A stretch of DNA of 64,000 bases from Pipra filicauda. Taxonomy: Eukaryota; Chordata; Aves; Passeriformes; Pipridae. The DNA is taken from the NCBI RefSeq assembly GCF_003945595.2, contig NW_024104401.1:1164558-1228557 (forward strand), read 5' to 3'. The translations under genes were made by a program, and so were the position numbers. Position 1 is the stretch's first letter, and the number at the start of each line of letters is the position of its first letter. Below, one piece after another: positions 39,270 through 52,639 of this stretch. The notes under the pieces were generated by a model that had not been told where the DNA came from, did no database searches, and saw only the letters and a list, made by a program, of their open reading frames with translations.

Positions 39270-39980
39270 TGATTGTAAAATAAGTTATGAGTGTCCTTGG
39301 GCCTGTCTGCCAGAATGATGGCTAAGAATACATTCCTGGCCCATCAGTCTCAAGCAGCCCGCTTGATATTTATGCGAGCTGAATGTTATTTTATTCCCCC
39401 TCTAGTCATGCTTGTCAGCCTCCCGAGTGAAAAGTGAAACTGCTGCTTTGACTCATACTTCAAGTATTGAAGCTCGGAGAGGCTGCAGATTGTTATTATT
39501 ATTACTAGTATTATATATTTTTTCGGGTGTGTGTTGAACATTGATGCCCGATTGGGAAGAACTAATGGCTGACATTGAACGTGCGGGATGGCTGGAAAAC
39601 AGCCCATCCCAGCCCAGTGAAATGCAGCTTATGAGTTCCAGTGCCTCTGTCAAAGCTGGTTGAGATGGGGAGTAATGAGGCGCTTGCTTTTTTAATTTGC
39701 CATGCCTTTTCCTTGCCTTTTTTTTTTCCCTTCTTCCCCCCCCCCCATATTTAATAGTGCCGGCAGTGGCCGTCTGTTCTCAGGCGTGGTAATTGATACC
39801 AAATAAAATGCATTATTTGTATTCAGTCAGGAGGATGAAATTGCATTCAGCGGGCTGAAGCCTGAACTCATTTACAGTTTCCCGAAGCCCGGGCTTTCAG
39901 GAGCCCTCTTTTCAATTTGAAGAATCCCTTGTCAGGCAGGAGAAGGAGTGGGAAATGGGAGAGCGCAGCGTGTGAGCCCC
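39270..39980. promoter_or_regulatory. Possible conserved non-coding segments
   Basis: Two repeat-free parts (about 39270-39550 and 39750-39980) separated by T- and C-rich runs. The second has GGTAATTGATACCAAATAAA and TGCATTATTTGTATTC. No exon is visible. Candidate enhancers by composition only. Confidence 0.28.
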
Positions 39981-40512
39981 AGCGCCTTTTGATTGCTCAT
40001 ATTTTAAACCAGGGGAATGTTAAATAACTCCCATCTTCAAAGGGTGGTCTGGGGAGCCGGGGCAGGGAGGCACCAGCAGTGTGGGCTCAGCACACAGGAG
40101 CGACTGGCCGAGGGGCAGGGAGAGCACTGGGCTCTCACTTCGGAGCCGTTTGATCCAAGGACAGCAGGTTGTTACCTGGAGACGGCTGTGGGTGAGGAGG
40201 ATTCACCAGAGGAGGTCACTTCTTCAGCTCTGCGACGGCCCTCGCTCCTCAGGGCTCACGAGCAGGTTTTGTTGGGGTGATTTATGGCCCTGGAATTAGA
40301 CGGAGCCACGGGGAGCGTACGGACCTACCGTCACCTTTGTAAACAGAATGTATTCTGCGGGTTTGCGTCAGGTTTGTGGCTTCTTCAGTGTTTTATGGGT
40401 CCAGGGCATCGTGGTTGATGCTGCAGTTGCATGAGGTGATGAACACAGATGGGTTTAATTCTTTCTGAAGTGAAAGATGAGAATGAGAGGGGGGGATGTG
40501 AAGCATTTTAAA

Positions 40513-40790
40513 TCATAGAATCACAGAATGGCCTGGGTTGGAAGGGACCTTAAAGCTCATCTTGTTCCCCACCCCCTGCCATGGGCAGGGACACCTTCCA
40601 CCAGCCCAGGTTGCTCCAAGCCCCGTCCAGCCTGGCCTTGGACACTCCCAGGGCTGGGGCAGCCACAGCTTCTCTGGGCAGCCTGTGCCAGGGCCTCAGC
40701 AGCGATGAAGACATCGATTAGCACTGGTCCCAGTACGGGTGCCCAAGGACAGCACTGATCACTGACATCCCTCAGGACTCTGAGAAGCTG
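40513..40790 (-). mobile_element. CR1 LINE fragment with internal deletion
   Basis: Inverted tail and 3' region to about 40700, then directly an upstream part of the element (GCACTGGTCCCAGTACGGG and CACTGATCACTGACATCCCT). These are not normally adjacent in CR1, so either a stretch was lost or two insertions abut. Confidence 0.82.
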
Positions 40791-41238
40791 TGCTAGATGT
40801 GAGCAAACCTTCCTGGCTGGTGTGCTCTGCTATCTCTCCGTGATATTTAGGTATTTTCTGGATTTTCACAAGCAAATGGGAATCAGTGAGATGCCTTTTG
40901 GTGCCACAGCCAGGTCCCTTTCTCACCAGTCTTGACTCAACACAGGAGTTTTCACATAATTACTGCAAAGAAGGGCGTTTTGTGGGGAGGTGTTTCTCCT
41001 CCTTTTTAAGTATCAACATAGGAACCTTCAGAATCGAACTGGAGGTCAGTATTTAGGACAGAAGTAACACCCAGTTGCATCCATGGCGTCCTCTTCTGCA
41101 TCACCTCTTCCTTCAGTGTCAGAGAGCCAAAGGGATCCATGTCCCCTTGGCCAGGAGTATATGGGGCACTGTTGTGGGTTCTCATCAGGGTTTGCATTGG
41201 CATGGAGACAGCAAACCCTCCAGGAGAGCCACTGTCAC

Positions 41239-41809
41239 CATTTATGGGTCAAATCCTTAGAATCTGCCCTACAGATATACAGCAAATACATTCCCATGAT
41301 TCCCTTCTGGGGTTAAATACCTGAGGACTGGTTTCAATCTGGTGGATGTAGGGAAAAGAATAAATATCCTTAATAAAAGGATTAATGTTTGATTTGGTCT
41401 CTCTTGCCAGGCAATTAGCTACATAATTTATCCCCCACTAATAACTTACAGCACAACTGTGCTTGGGGGGTAATTAGTAAATAAACTTTATTATGAGAGA
41501 GAAAAAAAAATCCAAACAAGTTGTTTTTTATGAAATAGGCAGCTGTGTGGGAATTTAACTGTACCAAAAAAAAAAATAACCAAAAGCTGCTTTTTAAATA
41601 ATCTTTGTCTTGATATTTTTCTGATATATTAATTAATCTTAAGTGAAATGCTGATACTGCACATAAGCTTTATATTAAGAATTTTTGTTCTTTTCCGTGT
41701 GTCCGTGATTCTGAAACCAATCATCAAGTATTTAACCCCAAAAGGCAATCATGGGAGTGTATTTACTGAATATCTGTATAGGAGATTTTAAGGATTTGAC
41801 CTATAAATG
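41239..41809. repeat. 571 bp imperfect inverted repeat (foldback element)
   Basis: The arms are about 41239-41388 and 41661-41809, enclosing a loop of about 270 bp. Read on opposite strands both begin CATTTAT(A/G)GGTCAAATCC, share CCCATGATT and GGGGTTAAATAC, and continue into GGAAAAGAA. Aligned by eye, the outer 100 bp agree at roughly 84%. It could be a non-autonomous DNA transposon, an ancient palindromic repeat of the Eulor type, or a local inverted duplication. No transposase and no clear target-site duplication are seen. Confidence 0.8.
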
Positions 41810-42851
41810 CAGTCCTGGAATTGCACCGAAGTGCAATACAGTACTTAAGCAAGGTTCTGAAAATGGCTTCACTTTCCATAATAGCAAACACTTTCCTTAA
41901 AGTGTAGGTTTTATGTGAAGTTTTATGATTAAAGTCACAACCAGACCAGTAATTAAACAAAAATCATGTTACCAACCTTGAGGGAAAATCCTGGATTAAG
42001 GTTGCTTGAGTATTTACTGTGTGAAAGGACCCAGTCGGAGAAATTTCAAGTACATCTAAATTTCCTAAATTTGAGTTAAATTTGGCTGTTTATTTCGTGA
42101 TTGCAAACAAGAACTAGTCAAAGAGAAGCTGTTGGTGTATGACCAACCATTCCATGGGCCAGGGAAGAGACTGTGGGTCTCTGCTCATGAGAGGGGGGTG
42201 TCATCTACCTTTAATTTTGATTTGGTTGAGTGAACTAATGGGCGGGCGAGGGGAGAAAATTACTCTCATTAAGTCTTAAAATGGTTGGATGTTGGGCTAC
42301 CAGAGCTAATACAGCAGGAAACTGAACACACTAAAGATGGGCTTATTTTCTTTGCTTGGCAGCAGGTAGGAATGACCCTTTATTGCAGTTGTCACTGTAC
42401 CAGGTGCACGTTGGTCACCTTGTTTGCCCATCTCTATTGCCATCACCTCCTTTTCGGTGTGTCTGATACTGATGACAGTAGGTACATCCAGAGGGTGTTG
42501 GGGCACCTGTGGCCCGTTATGTATTAAAATGTTCAGGTGTTACAGGAGTTAATTTGAGGATCGGGAGATCTTTGTGAGAAAGAGTAACTGGAAGGAATAA
42601 AGAGCTTTCCCGTTGTTTTTGTGCGTTCCTGCTGGGCTCCTTCAAAAATCGACACCGAGTCCTGTCGATGGAGTAGGACTTGAATCAGCACTTCAGCCAC
42701 GTTGCTTTTTTGGTACCGTTTTGAGCAAATAATGGATGTTGTTGGGAGCCTTTGGAAGTCGCCGAGCTCCAGAACAGAGCTGCTGGCAGACAGCACGGGG
42801 TCGTACCTCGGATTGTAGCAATCGTTCATGTAAATCACGCAGTGGTTTTAG

Positions 42852-43079
<228 letters not shown>

Positions 43080-44800
43080 TGAGAACACCAGGGCAAGGGC
43101 TGCTGGTCACTCAGCTCCACCGCCGGCTCCGGTTCCAGAAGGTAAAAGGGAACTGTGCTGCAGGGGAGAAATTAAAGGCTGAGCTTTTAACGGTGGAGCT
43201 GAATCATCTGAGGCATCGCGATGGTGAATTCACCCACCTGAAACGTGTTTGGAAAGGGCTTTTGTAATAAATAAGAGTCCCCGAGTTAAAGTGGAGCATC
43301 ATTAGGTATAAAGGCAAGGAAGAGGCAAACTTGGAAGGTTAACAAGGAAGAAAAATTCAGGTTTGCTCCGTAGATCGCGTTAGGACTTGTGTATTTTTTC
43401 GGTATTATTAAATCTTGTGTTATCACATCTCCTAAGGCACATCCTGAGCTCTAGAATCACCAACACTTCTGATGCCTCTTATTGTTTGAATATTCAGCTG
43501 CTCATGGAAAGCTTGTGTTATTTGAGGATAAAAGGGAAAAGGGGAGAGTTTAAATGTTTGGGTTCTTTTTTTTTTCAGAGCCAGAAAGCAAAAGGCAAAA
43601 AGAACTTCTTTTTTTCCCTTAGTTTAGCTTACTGTTTCCAATGTGAACACTGCTCTAGCTGTTCAATGCCCTTCTGAAGGGGTAACAATGTGTACAGGAG
43701 CCAGGTATGATATAAAACATGCTTGTAGCTTTAGAAAAGAAGAAAAGAAACATGCCAGGTTTCAACCCAAAAGAGCTCCAGAAAAAAAGGATGAACAAGG
43801 GTAGTGGAAGGCTCAGAAACTGGGGAGTCAACACATAAGGAGAGATGAAAAACGGAGACAATGGAATAACATTGTGGGAAAAGGGGAGTGTTGAGTAAGA
43901 AAAAGATGTGGTTGTAAGCATGGGAGAGTGAAAAACAGCTAATTCAGTATCAAAGAGGGTTGGAACAAGTTCTGAAAAAAAGATGACAATTGCAGACAGC
44001 TGAAGAGACATTAAAAATAGATGTGATAATAGTATACAACTGAGAAGGGGCATGTTAACTACTACTTAGTCATCCTTATTTTCCATTTATTTAATTTCTC
44101 AATTGCACTTCTCTCACATCCGCAATTTATTTCCCCAGCTATCTATACAAATCCTTTTTTTAAAAAGCCATCAGCTTTTTTTCATAACAGCCCCTGTTGT
44201 GTTCTCTTTCCAGTCATTTAACTATCTTTGCTATCTTAGTTTCCCCCTAGTCTATGGCCTGAAGCCAAATTTTAGTTCAACCTTTCATTTTTAATTTGCC
44301 TTTTTTTTTTTTTAAACAAGCCCTTTTACACCACTTATTTTCATACCTCAATGGCAAGTTACAGAGGGGATTTTTCAGAGCAATCACCATTGGTCCAAGA
44401 CTATTTTGTTGAAGTCAATGTGAATCAAGACCAGCTGGATATCAAGAGCCTTTGAAAACCTCTTTCTGAGTAGTTAATGGGTGTATGTTTTCTTTCTCCT
44501 GGGGAGATTATTTTCACAAGTCACTGGAGCTGGAGCCTGTGTGGTCCTGGGCTGTAGGGGGGTCTGCAGTTGTGAATCTTGTCCCTGATGTCCCTGTTCT
44601 CATTGGAGTGGGCAGTACATCCCTCATCCTCCTCTGTTTACCCTTCCTCTTCTCCTTGTCTTCCAACATCACACCATGTTAGTCTGAAATCTTTTGCAAT
44701 AACTCAACAAAATGGTCCCCTCTCATATGGGTGGGATAAATGTGCTTCCAGAAGGGCTGACAGGCAGCAACTAAGACATACATAGGGAGCCTTGAAAGTG

Positions 44801-45219
44801 GTAGAATCATTTAGGTTGGAAAAGCCCTCTAGTCGTTCCCCCAGCACTGCCAGGTCACTAAACCATGTCCCCAGATGTCACATCTGCAGGTCTTTTAAAT
44901 CCCTCCAGGGATGGGGACTCCACCCTGGGCAGCCCTTTCCAATGGTGACCACCCTTTCCAGCAAGAAATTCCTCCTGATGTCCAACCTGACCCTCCCCTG
45001 GCACAGCTGGAGACCGTTCCCTCTTCTCCTGTCCCTTGTTCCCTGGCAGCAGAGCCTGACCCCCCCCGGCTCCCCCCTCCTGTCAGGGGGTTGCAGAGCC
45101 AGAAGGTCCCCCCTGAGCCTCCTTTTCTCCAGGCTGAGCCCCCCCAGCTCCCTCAGCCGCTCCTGCTACTCCAGCCCCTTCCCCAGCTCTGTTCCCTTCC
45201 CTGGATGTGCTCCAACAGT
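44801..45219 (-). mobile_element. CR1 LINE fragment, the longest copy (about 420 bp)
   Basis: Inverted copy: GTAGAATCATTTAGGTTGG, ACTAAACCATGTCCCCAG, TTCCTCCTGATGTCCAACCT, CCTGTCAGGGGGTTGCAGAG and CTCCAGGCTGAGCCCCCCCA, ending GGATGTGCTCCAACAGT. Confidence 0.93.
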
Positions 45220-45740
45220 GAGTGCCAGCACTTGCTTGTACAGGCTTTGTAGCTCTGCATGAGCCCATCAGCTTCCTCTGACCTGCCTCCTCTCACATGT
45301 CTTCTGAGATGAGCACTCTGTGGTGTTTGGGGCCTGCAGTTGTGTCTTGGGTGGGCTGCAGTGGTTGTTAAGTTCTTTATTTTTGTAACACCTCCTTTCA
45401 AACACAGCCCAGCGAAAAGCAGCGGTTTGGCCACAAGAGCACATGGTGTTCTGGGCATCCTTCAGCACACAGCTCATCTTCGTGGTCCTTGAGTGCTCAG
45501 CAAGGCTGGGAGGAGGTGGCTGACAGCGAGGACAGTCTGTCGGCGGGGGCTGAGGGAGGAGGCAATGAGCCGTGCTCGAGCTCCTGTCCTTTCAGGAGAA
45601 GGGCATCTCACAAAGAGTGATGGTGGCTGTAGGTTCCCAGTAAGTAGCAAGACTCACAAAGCCTGGGGGTTGCTGTCTCCAAACCCTGGCATGTGGGCAC
45701 GCAGCCTTTGTGTTTTCTGGGTCTTGTGTTGGTGCAAGCC

Positions 45741-45835
45741 AGAGTCACAGAGCCACTGAGGTTGGAAAAGCCCTCTAAGATCCTCGAGTCCACTGTTAAC
45801 CCAGCCCTGCCAAGGCCACCACTGACCCGTGACCC
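45741..45835 (-). mobile_element. CR1 LINE fragment, short
   Basis: AGAGTCACAGAGCCACTGAG, then GGTTGGAAAAGCCCTCTAAG and CCACTGTTAACCCAGCCCTG. Same subfamily as 1158 and 44801. Confidence 0.85.
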
Positions 45836-46023
45836 TGGGAAGGTACATTTGGTATGTTTGTGGTTGTCCAGACACTGTTCATATCCCTGAGCTTGCTGTG
45901 ATGTTGTGTGATGGGAATAACTCCAGTCCTGGGACAAGCTGTGTCACAAGCCAGTCTGCTGCTGGTGGGGCGTGTCCCACGTGGTTCAGGCTGTTACGGG
46001 TTTTTCTCCAAGTAGTTGAATGG

Positions 46024-46248
46024 AGCTGTGTCAGGGGGGATTTAGGCTGGATCTCACAAAAAGGTTCTTCCCCCAGAGGGTGGTTGGCACTGAACAGGCT
46101 CCCCAGGGTTTGGTCACGGCCACAAGGCTGCCAGAGCTCCAGGAGCATTTGGATAACACCCTCAGGGACAGAGTGGGATTGTTGGGGTGTCCTGGGCAGG
46201 GCTGGATGGTCCTTGTGGGTCCCTTCCAGATCAGGATATTCTATGATT
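46024..46248 (+). mobile_element. CR1 LINE fragment, diverged
   Basis: Sense copy with GATTTAGGCTGGATCTCAC, AGAGGGTGGTTGGCACTGAA and GGTCCCTTCCAGATCAGGAT before the ATTCTATGATT tail. It is more diverged than the other sense copies. Confidence 0.85.
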
Positions 46249-47835
46249 TTCACATCTGTCTTGTACTTCAAAGCAGTTTTCAGTTCAGTAGTTCAGCCTT
46301 TCCTCAGGAAAAGGCTGATTTCCTTGTTCCCCAGCGTGCAGCTACAAATCTGTCCAGTGACCTAAAAGATTCCCTTTTGGATTTTTCTTCCCCCGCACTA
46401 TGCTCTATGTGATCATAGATTTAAGCCCTCAAGGAGGTTCTGAAGAGCACAAATCCAAATTAAGCAGTCAAAGATGTTCTGGGAGATGCACGTTTTGCCT
46501 TGGCAACTTTGATCAAGTGCTTGAGATGCAGCAGGTGACTTGCTGAAAATGGGCTACAGGAGCCCATGGTGATAATCGTGGGAGATCCATGTCTTCCTTC
46601 CTTCTGGAAATGCTGAGCTCGGCGTGCAGAGGAGGAGGATCCTCCTGCAGTCGCTGTTCTCAGGCAGGTACAATGGATCAGAGTCAAGTGATGGAGGTAA
46701 TTCTAGATTTTATGTCGCCTTCCTTTGGCTCTGGGCACGTTTCAAGTGTCAGCTTTCAAACAGGAATTCTGGGTTCCTTCATTTTTGTCTGTACCAAAGC
46801 TGAGGTGTTCAATGAGGTTTAAATCTGGTCTTCAGCAAACTCGAGCATTTTTACTGCACTTTGCAGTCTTTTTTTCTCCTCCTTGAACGTGCCTGCTTTG
46901 ATCATTGACCTCTGCCCAAGTATTCAGATATCACGATGATGGACACTGAGCTCAGGGTGATTCACCAATTCCAAGGACTGATGCTCATCCCTTTTATGCC
47001 CTTCCATAAAGGTCATGCTGATTCTTCTTTCTCCACACTATCTGCACATGCACAGCCCTCTCTTTCTGGGATGGATTCTTTCATCTCACTTGGTTTGTCT
47101 TTCTACAGGTTTTCTTAGACAATGGTCACAGCAACAAAAATACTAAAGCAACTGTGCTGCAGTTGGATGAAAATTAAAATTCAGTTCCTATATTGGAAAA
47201 TCAGATTCTTGTGAAATTTTTTTTTTCCAGCGCAGTGAAACCCGGGGAGAAGTTTTTTAGTTCTCTGTACAGAACTTGTCACTGAAAAAAGTCCCTCGGT
47301 GTTTTTGAGGGTAACAGCAGGAATGCTTACATTAGGCAAGGTGCCAGCAACCAGCAGGTTTTTTTCCCACCATGCTGCCTAAACTTGCTCGGAGCAGGAT
47401 TAGACAGTGCTGTGTTTCAAAGAGGAATAGCTGCTCAGAGCCTGATCTGTTTTGGTACCCTTGTGCTGCTGCAGTTACTGGAACAGCCAGTGATAATAGG
47501 AAGGATTTTCAGCTTGAAAACAAGTAGAAAAATTGAAAAGCTTTCTTGGAAATACTCTTCACAGAAAGACCTTTCCCAGTGTTTATTTTTCTTACTCTTA
47601 TTAGTTTTAAAGCTTCATAGCTAAGACAGCTTGAACCTGCCTTCCCTCCATCCACCACTGAGATGTTAGGAGCTGCAGAAAGCCCAAGGTGTGTCTGTCT
47701 TTTGATGTTGGGATCATCTGTGCCCTGCAAGCCTTCCACTGACTAAGAGCTCTGGCCCGTGGGGCCAGTGTTGCTGTGGGGCCAGCCTGGCCACATCCAG
47801 GTGGATGGGAACATCCCCTCCTTCCCTCAGGGAGA

Positions 47836-48040
47836 CCACAGAATCCCAGAATGGTTTGGGCTGGGAGGGACCTTAAAGCTCAGCTTGTTCCATGGGCAGG
47901 GACACCTTCCACTAGCCCAGGCTGCTCCAAGCTCTGTCCAGCCTGGCCTTGGACACTTCCAGGGATGGGGCAGCCACAGCTTCTCTGGGCAGCCTGTGCC
48001 AGGGCCTCCCCACCCTCCCAGGGAGGGATTTCTGTCCTCT
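47836..48040 (-). mobile_element. CR1 LINE fragment
   Basis: CCACAGAATCCCAGAATGG, CCATGGGCAGGGACACCTTC and GCCACAGCTTCTCTGGGCAG to the GAGGGATTTCTGTCC end. Confidence 0.92.
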
Positions 48041-50539
48041 CTCAGCATCGTGGGCTGAACACCCCCAGCATCCTGTTCCCAGGCACACAGGTGGAGCTGG
48101 GAGGCAGGGCTTGGTGGCAGAGTAGTAAATGTCATCAGCAACTTTCCAAACTCCATGTTTTCTCTGAAATCCATGTTCTTCTTCATCACTTGTTTCTAAA
48201 GAACTTTTTGAAGGACCTTTTATGTTTCTTTTTAGAACTATTTTCTTAACACGAAGGTGTTTTTCTCTGCCCCTTGTGAAGTATTTGCCTTTCCTGGTGC
48301 TTTGCTGCTCTGTGCAGTCTCTCCCCAACTCCAGGTTTACACTCTTTCAGCTAAGGACGAACCCCAGTTTACTGAGAAATCCTATTTTTTTTTGTATTTT
48401 CCTGGTAAAGGTATTTAAAAACCTCTTGTTTTTCACACCCATGTTTTGTAAGGCTGAAGCCATTCTGCTGTTCCCAGTCTCAGGGAGCACTGAAGATGAG
48501 CTCTGATAAAGTGTGAAATTAGAATATGTTCATTTGTTTTCCGTGGGTGGGAGAACGGGGTTTAGTCACAATTCTCATTTTAGCAGTAAGCAAAAGCATC
48601 CCTGCTTTCATCTGGTTTGTCACTGTGTCCCTTCCAGCCCTCCCAAAACCAAAAGGACAACATGAATTAGAAAATGCAGTTAGTTCTCTCTGTAACAGAG
48701 GAATTTGGCAATTCTAAATGAATGAAATCAGAAGCACTATAACTGATCACCGAAATGCAGCATGGAAAAGCCTCTGTGCATTTTCCCTGCAGCCTCTCAC
48801 CCTCAGCTTTCCTGAGCATCCTGGTGATTTACCTGCTGCCATTGTATCCTGAAGTGATTTAAACATCCTCGGCTCTGTGCACGGTCTCCTCCACACAATT
48901 TTAACATACATTTCCTTAGGTGCAGTGTAGTAAGTGCTGTGGCCAGACTGAACTAAAAAAACTCCATTTCTCTAAGCATGTGTTAAAAAAAAAAAAGGGT
49001 TAACTGGGATTTTTGGAAATTTAATGGAAACACTTCAAAGAGCAAAAGTATTTTGGGAGAGGAGAGTCTTCCTTTGACAGATGGACTTGACACTGTTAAT
49101 GTTAATACTTATTTATAATAAGCTGAATTAAGCACCGTGATGAAGGAGGAGATTTTTACTTGCTGCTCTTATTATATATATTTAATTTTTTTGGCTTTTT
49201 ATGGTCTGTCAGAAGCCTCCTGACATTGTCAGAGGACAGCATGTTCACAAACCTTTCCAGCACAAAAAGTCCCAGCATTGTCACACCCTTTTCTCTGCAA
49301 GGAAGATGCGAAATGTAATATCTTGACCTGCAGCAAGGGCAAAACCACTCAGCTTTTAAAGAGTTTGTAACCTTTGGAATCGAATCTATTGCATGTCAGG
49401 ATCCTTGTGTGGATTGTGTTGCTTGAAGTTATGCCCAGAACTAAGCTGCCACCAAAACTTCCTCAAATAAAAGCTGTTTCCAGTCCTTTGGAGGATAATT
49501 AGGCTGTGGTGGTAAAGGCAAACAGGTGCTGCCCATGTAGGAGCACCACAAAAATTATCCCTGTGATCTTGTCATTCCAATTATTTTAGCTAGTCCTTGT
49601 AAATCAGCTATCAATAATTGCAGCCTGCCATGTAGTGGTGTTGGGGTACAGCAGGAACACAAAGTCTGGAGATGAGTCAGGAGGGGAAAACAGTCATTCC
49701 TTTAATTATATCCCTGCCCATTTGTTTTGCAGTTGTACTCTCCTTAAATTGGTAAGAGAGATCTTAAGCTTTTCCCCTCTAAAAAAATTAAATACATATA
49801 TAAAATTAAAACCCCCAAATGCAGACCCATGTCATACAGAAGAGGAGTATATTCCTATATTTCTGTGCACGTTGGGATGGATGGTTTAGTGAGAACAGGT
49901 TTTGTTTCCATTTCTGGTCTCTTTACGTGTCTGAATTTGTAGAAAGTAAATGTTCCATAGTTTTAAAAAATATTCAGTGTATCAAGTGAGACTGATACAA
50001 AACTATCATTTAGACTGGAACGTTGAATGAAGAAAAGCAGCATTTATTTGGAGCTGGAGGGGTTGGCAGGATAAGCAGAATACTGGGGGTTGAGGGTTTT
50101 TTAATAGGTTTGTGATTCATTTAGGGTTAACTGCTGAATTCTCTTCATATGGATTTGGTTGTGTCATTCTTGTAGTCCTGCTGTGCATGAAACACATTTT
50201 GCTAAATTTCATACTGGACACAAAAAAACCTTAACTGACTAAACTCAGAGTTTAACGAGCTTGCTTTTAGTGAGATTTTGGGAGCGTGGTTTGATAAGTA
50301 CGCCCTGATTTTGTGGATATCTTAGAAGAGTTATAAGCCTTCCCTGATGAAGCTGTAGCTGCTTTTAGGTAAAAATTTCTTTAAAAAAAAAAAAAAAGGA
50401 CAAAACAAAACACGTGTTAGCGTTTAGTTGGCATTAAAAATGAGCAAAATACCTTGCTGTATTTTTTTCTGTCTGCAAAAGAGCTTAAAAAACCCCAAGC
50501 GACAATATGTGCCTGTATTTGTTGTCTGTAATACCAGAT

Positions 50540-50870
50540 GCTTGTTTGAGGGAGGTTATCACCTATTCCCTGTCAGACACTCTTTGGCTGTAATTCCACT
50601 CATCATCTGTGGCTCCGTTCGCTGCCTCGTAGGAGACTCAGCCCCGGCCGGTGGCTGTGAGAAACAGGAGGGCAGAAATTAATAAAATGCAGCCCCAACC
50701 TTCAGAGCCTGACTTTCAACCAAGGCATAAAGGTCACTGGTTGGGAATCCTTCAGCCTCGGCCGGCACAGCCTGCCCGACATGAAAGGGCTGGGGCTGAA
50801 AGACACTTTATGTTGATGCTGAGGAGTGAAAGACAAGGGAGGTGAAGCTCATCTATTGTTTTAACCTACT
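50540..50870. other. Unassigned unique sequence
   Basis: A 64-84 codon open frame crosses this stretch, but its protein is unlike anything known and it has no splice context. The DNA is repeat-free and may be conserved; nothing further can be supported. Confidence 0.2.
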
Positions 50871-52237
50871 TCATTGCAGGCTAAACAAGTTGAAAGATCC
50901 CTTCTTCCCTTTAAAAGCTCCCTTAGCTCAGGGTCGGAAGAGGCTGCGGGTCCCGCCTACCTGGTTGAGAGGAGAAGTGTGGCAGTGGTGGTCAGCAGGA
51001 AGGGGGCTCTGGGAAGGAACAGTCCCAGGATTGCACACACCGGCGCATCTGGAGAGTGGCAGGAAGAGAACATTTCTTTTTTTCTACATTTCCCTAAAAA
51101 TTAGCCCCGCTCTTAGTGCGCTGAGCACCGTGACCTCGGAGGGCACACTGTGCATCCTTAGTGCCAGTGCTGTGCTGGGATTTGGCCTCATTTTTTGGAG
51201 AAGAAAGAAGTTTTAAGTAGCTTTGTAATTGAATGAAAACAAGTGACACCTTAGCATTTTACTGGCTTCAGGTGATTAGTGTCCTTGGCAGTGTGTTGTC
51301 AGCCTGAGACAGAGACCTTGGTTATGGAAAAGGTTCCTGATGTCCACAAGATGATGTTTACAAGGTAGCAAGAAGTAAAATATTAAATAATTAAGTTACT
51401 TTAAAATTTCTTCAACATTAAATGTCGTAAAATATTAATCCTACTGGAAAAGTTAGTTCTGTTTTGTTACTTGAATAAGGATGTCTGATCTAGAAGTTCC
51501 ATTTTTCCAGAGCATAAGACCATGTAATTTCCTTCTGAATCTGTATACCCAAGTTAAGATGAAATGAAAATGAGATGGTTGTGGATTATAAAGCTGTAGT
51601 GAATGAAAATACTAAAGTAAGGTCGTTGTGTTCAGTATAACTTTGTCCTCCTGTCCACCACATACCTGCCCTCGTGAGGCAAAGTGTCACAGTTTAGATC
51701 AACGAGCTGGTTTGGTGTAGAAGGAAGACTTAGTTTTTGAGGGGTGCCTGTGCACTTGGACTCATCAGCTCAGAGGGACAGAGGGAAGCAGCTTCCTTTG
51801 AAGAGTGGAAGTCCTAAGTAATTGCCTTCAGAAGCCCTGATTGTGGAGGATTGCCATGGGTAGCTCAAACCTGGAATTCAAGGGGAATTGTGTCAGTAGG
51901 TCTGATCTACCCTGGGGTTATGAACGTGCTCTTGGCTGAAAAGAACTCACAATCAAGAGGTGCACAAACACTCTCTGTATTCTGCCATTGCAGACAGATG
52001 GTTCTGCTCCATTTTAATGCTGGTGGGATTATTTTGCAGATCTCTTAGACTTTCAGATTTAATAATAATCTATGGATCAAGAATTATTTTTGATCAAGAA
52101 CATTTTCCCCCTTTTCATTTTGAGTCTTTGTCAGAATGTTTGTGGTGCCTTTCAAAAAGCAGTTCCAAACAAAACTGAGGAGGTAATGATACATATGAAC
52201 AGTTGTACTAAATACGTTGCTGAGTAGGCATATATTG

Positions 52238-52482
52238 GCTTTAAACTGAAAGAGTAAGTTCAGAAAGGATATTAAGAAGGAATTCTTCCCTGTGATGGGG
52301 GTGGCACAGGTTGCCCAGAGAAGCTGTGGCTGCCCCATCCCTGGAAGTGTCCAAGGCCAGGTTGGACAGGGCTTGGAGCAACCTGGGCTGGTGGAAGGTG
52401 TCCCTGCCCATGGCAGGGGGTGGGATGGGATGAGCTTTGAGGTCCCTCCCAACCCAACCCATTTGTTGATGATAATTCCGTG
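52238..52482 (+). mobile_element. CR1 LINE fragment with variant 3' tail
   Basis: Sense copy: GGCTTTAAACTGAAAGAG, GGAATTCTTCCCTGTGATGG and GGTTGCCCAGAGAAGCTGTG. It ends TTGATGATAATTCCGTG, like the copy at 8006 and unlike the rest. Confidence 0.92.
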
Positions 52483-52639
52483 CTGCCAGATTCAGCGAGC
52501 AGACACTCGGTGTCTTCCCATCTAAGTCCCTGCAGATCCACGTGCCCTGGGTGAGTTTTCAGGGTTGAGTTTGCTGCATGTTTATTTTATACCCTGTGCT
52601 TTCATCTCCTGTGTTCTGTCCCTCCACCTTTCTCCTCAC

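Noticed and set aside
43655..44053. 132-codon hydrophobic open frame on the - strand
   Set aside because: A by-product of pyrimidine-rich DNA (Leu, Phe, Ser codons); no family resemblance.
45829..46365. 178-codon open frame on the + strand
   Set aside because: It overlaps the CR1 at 46024-46248 and its protein is unrecognisable.
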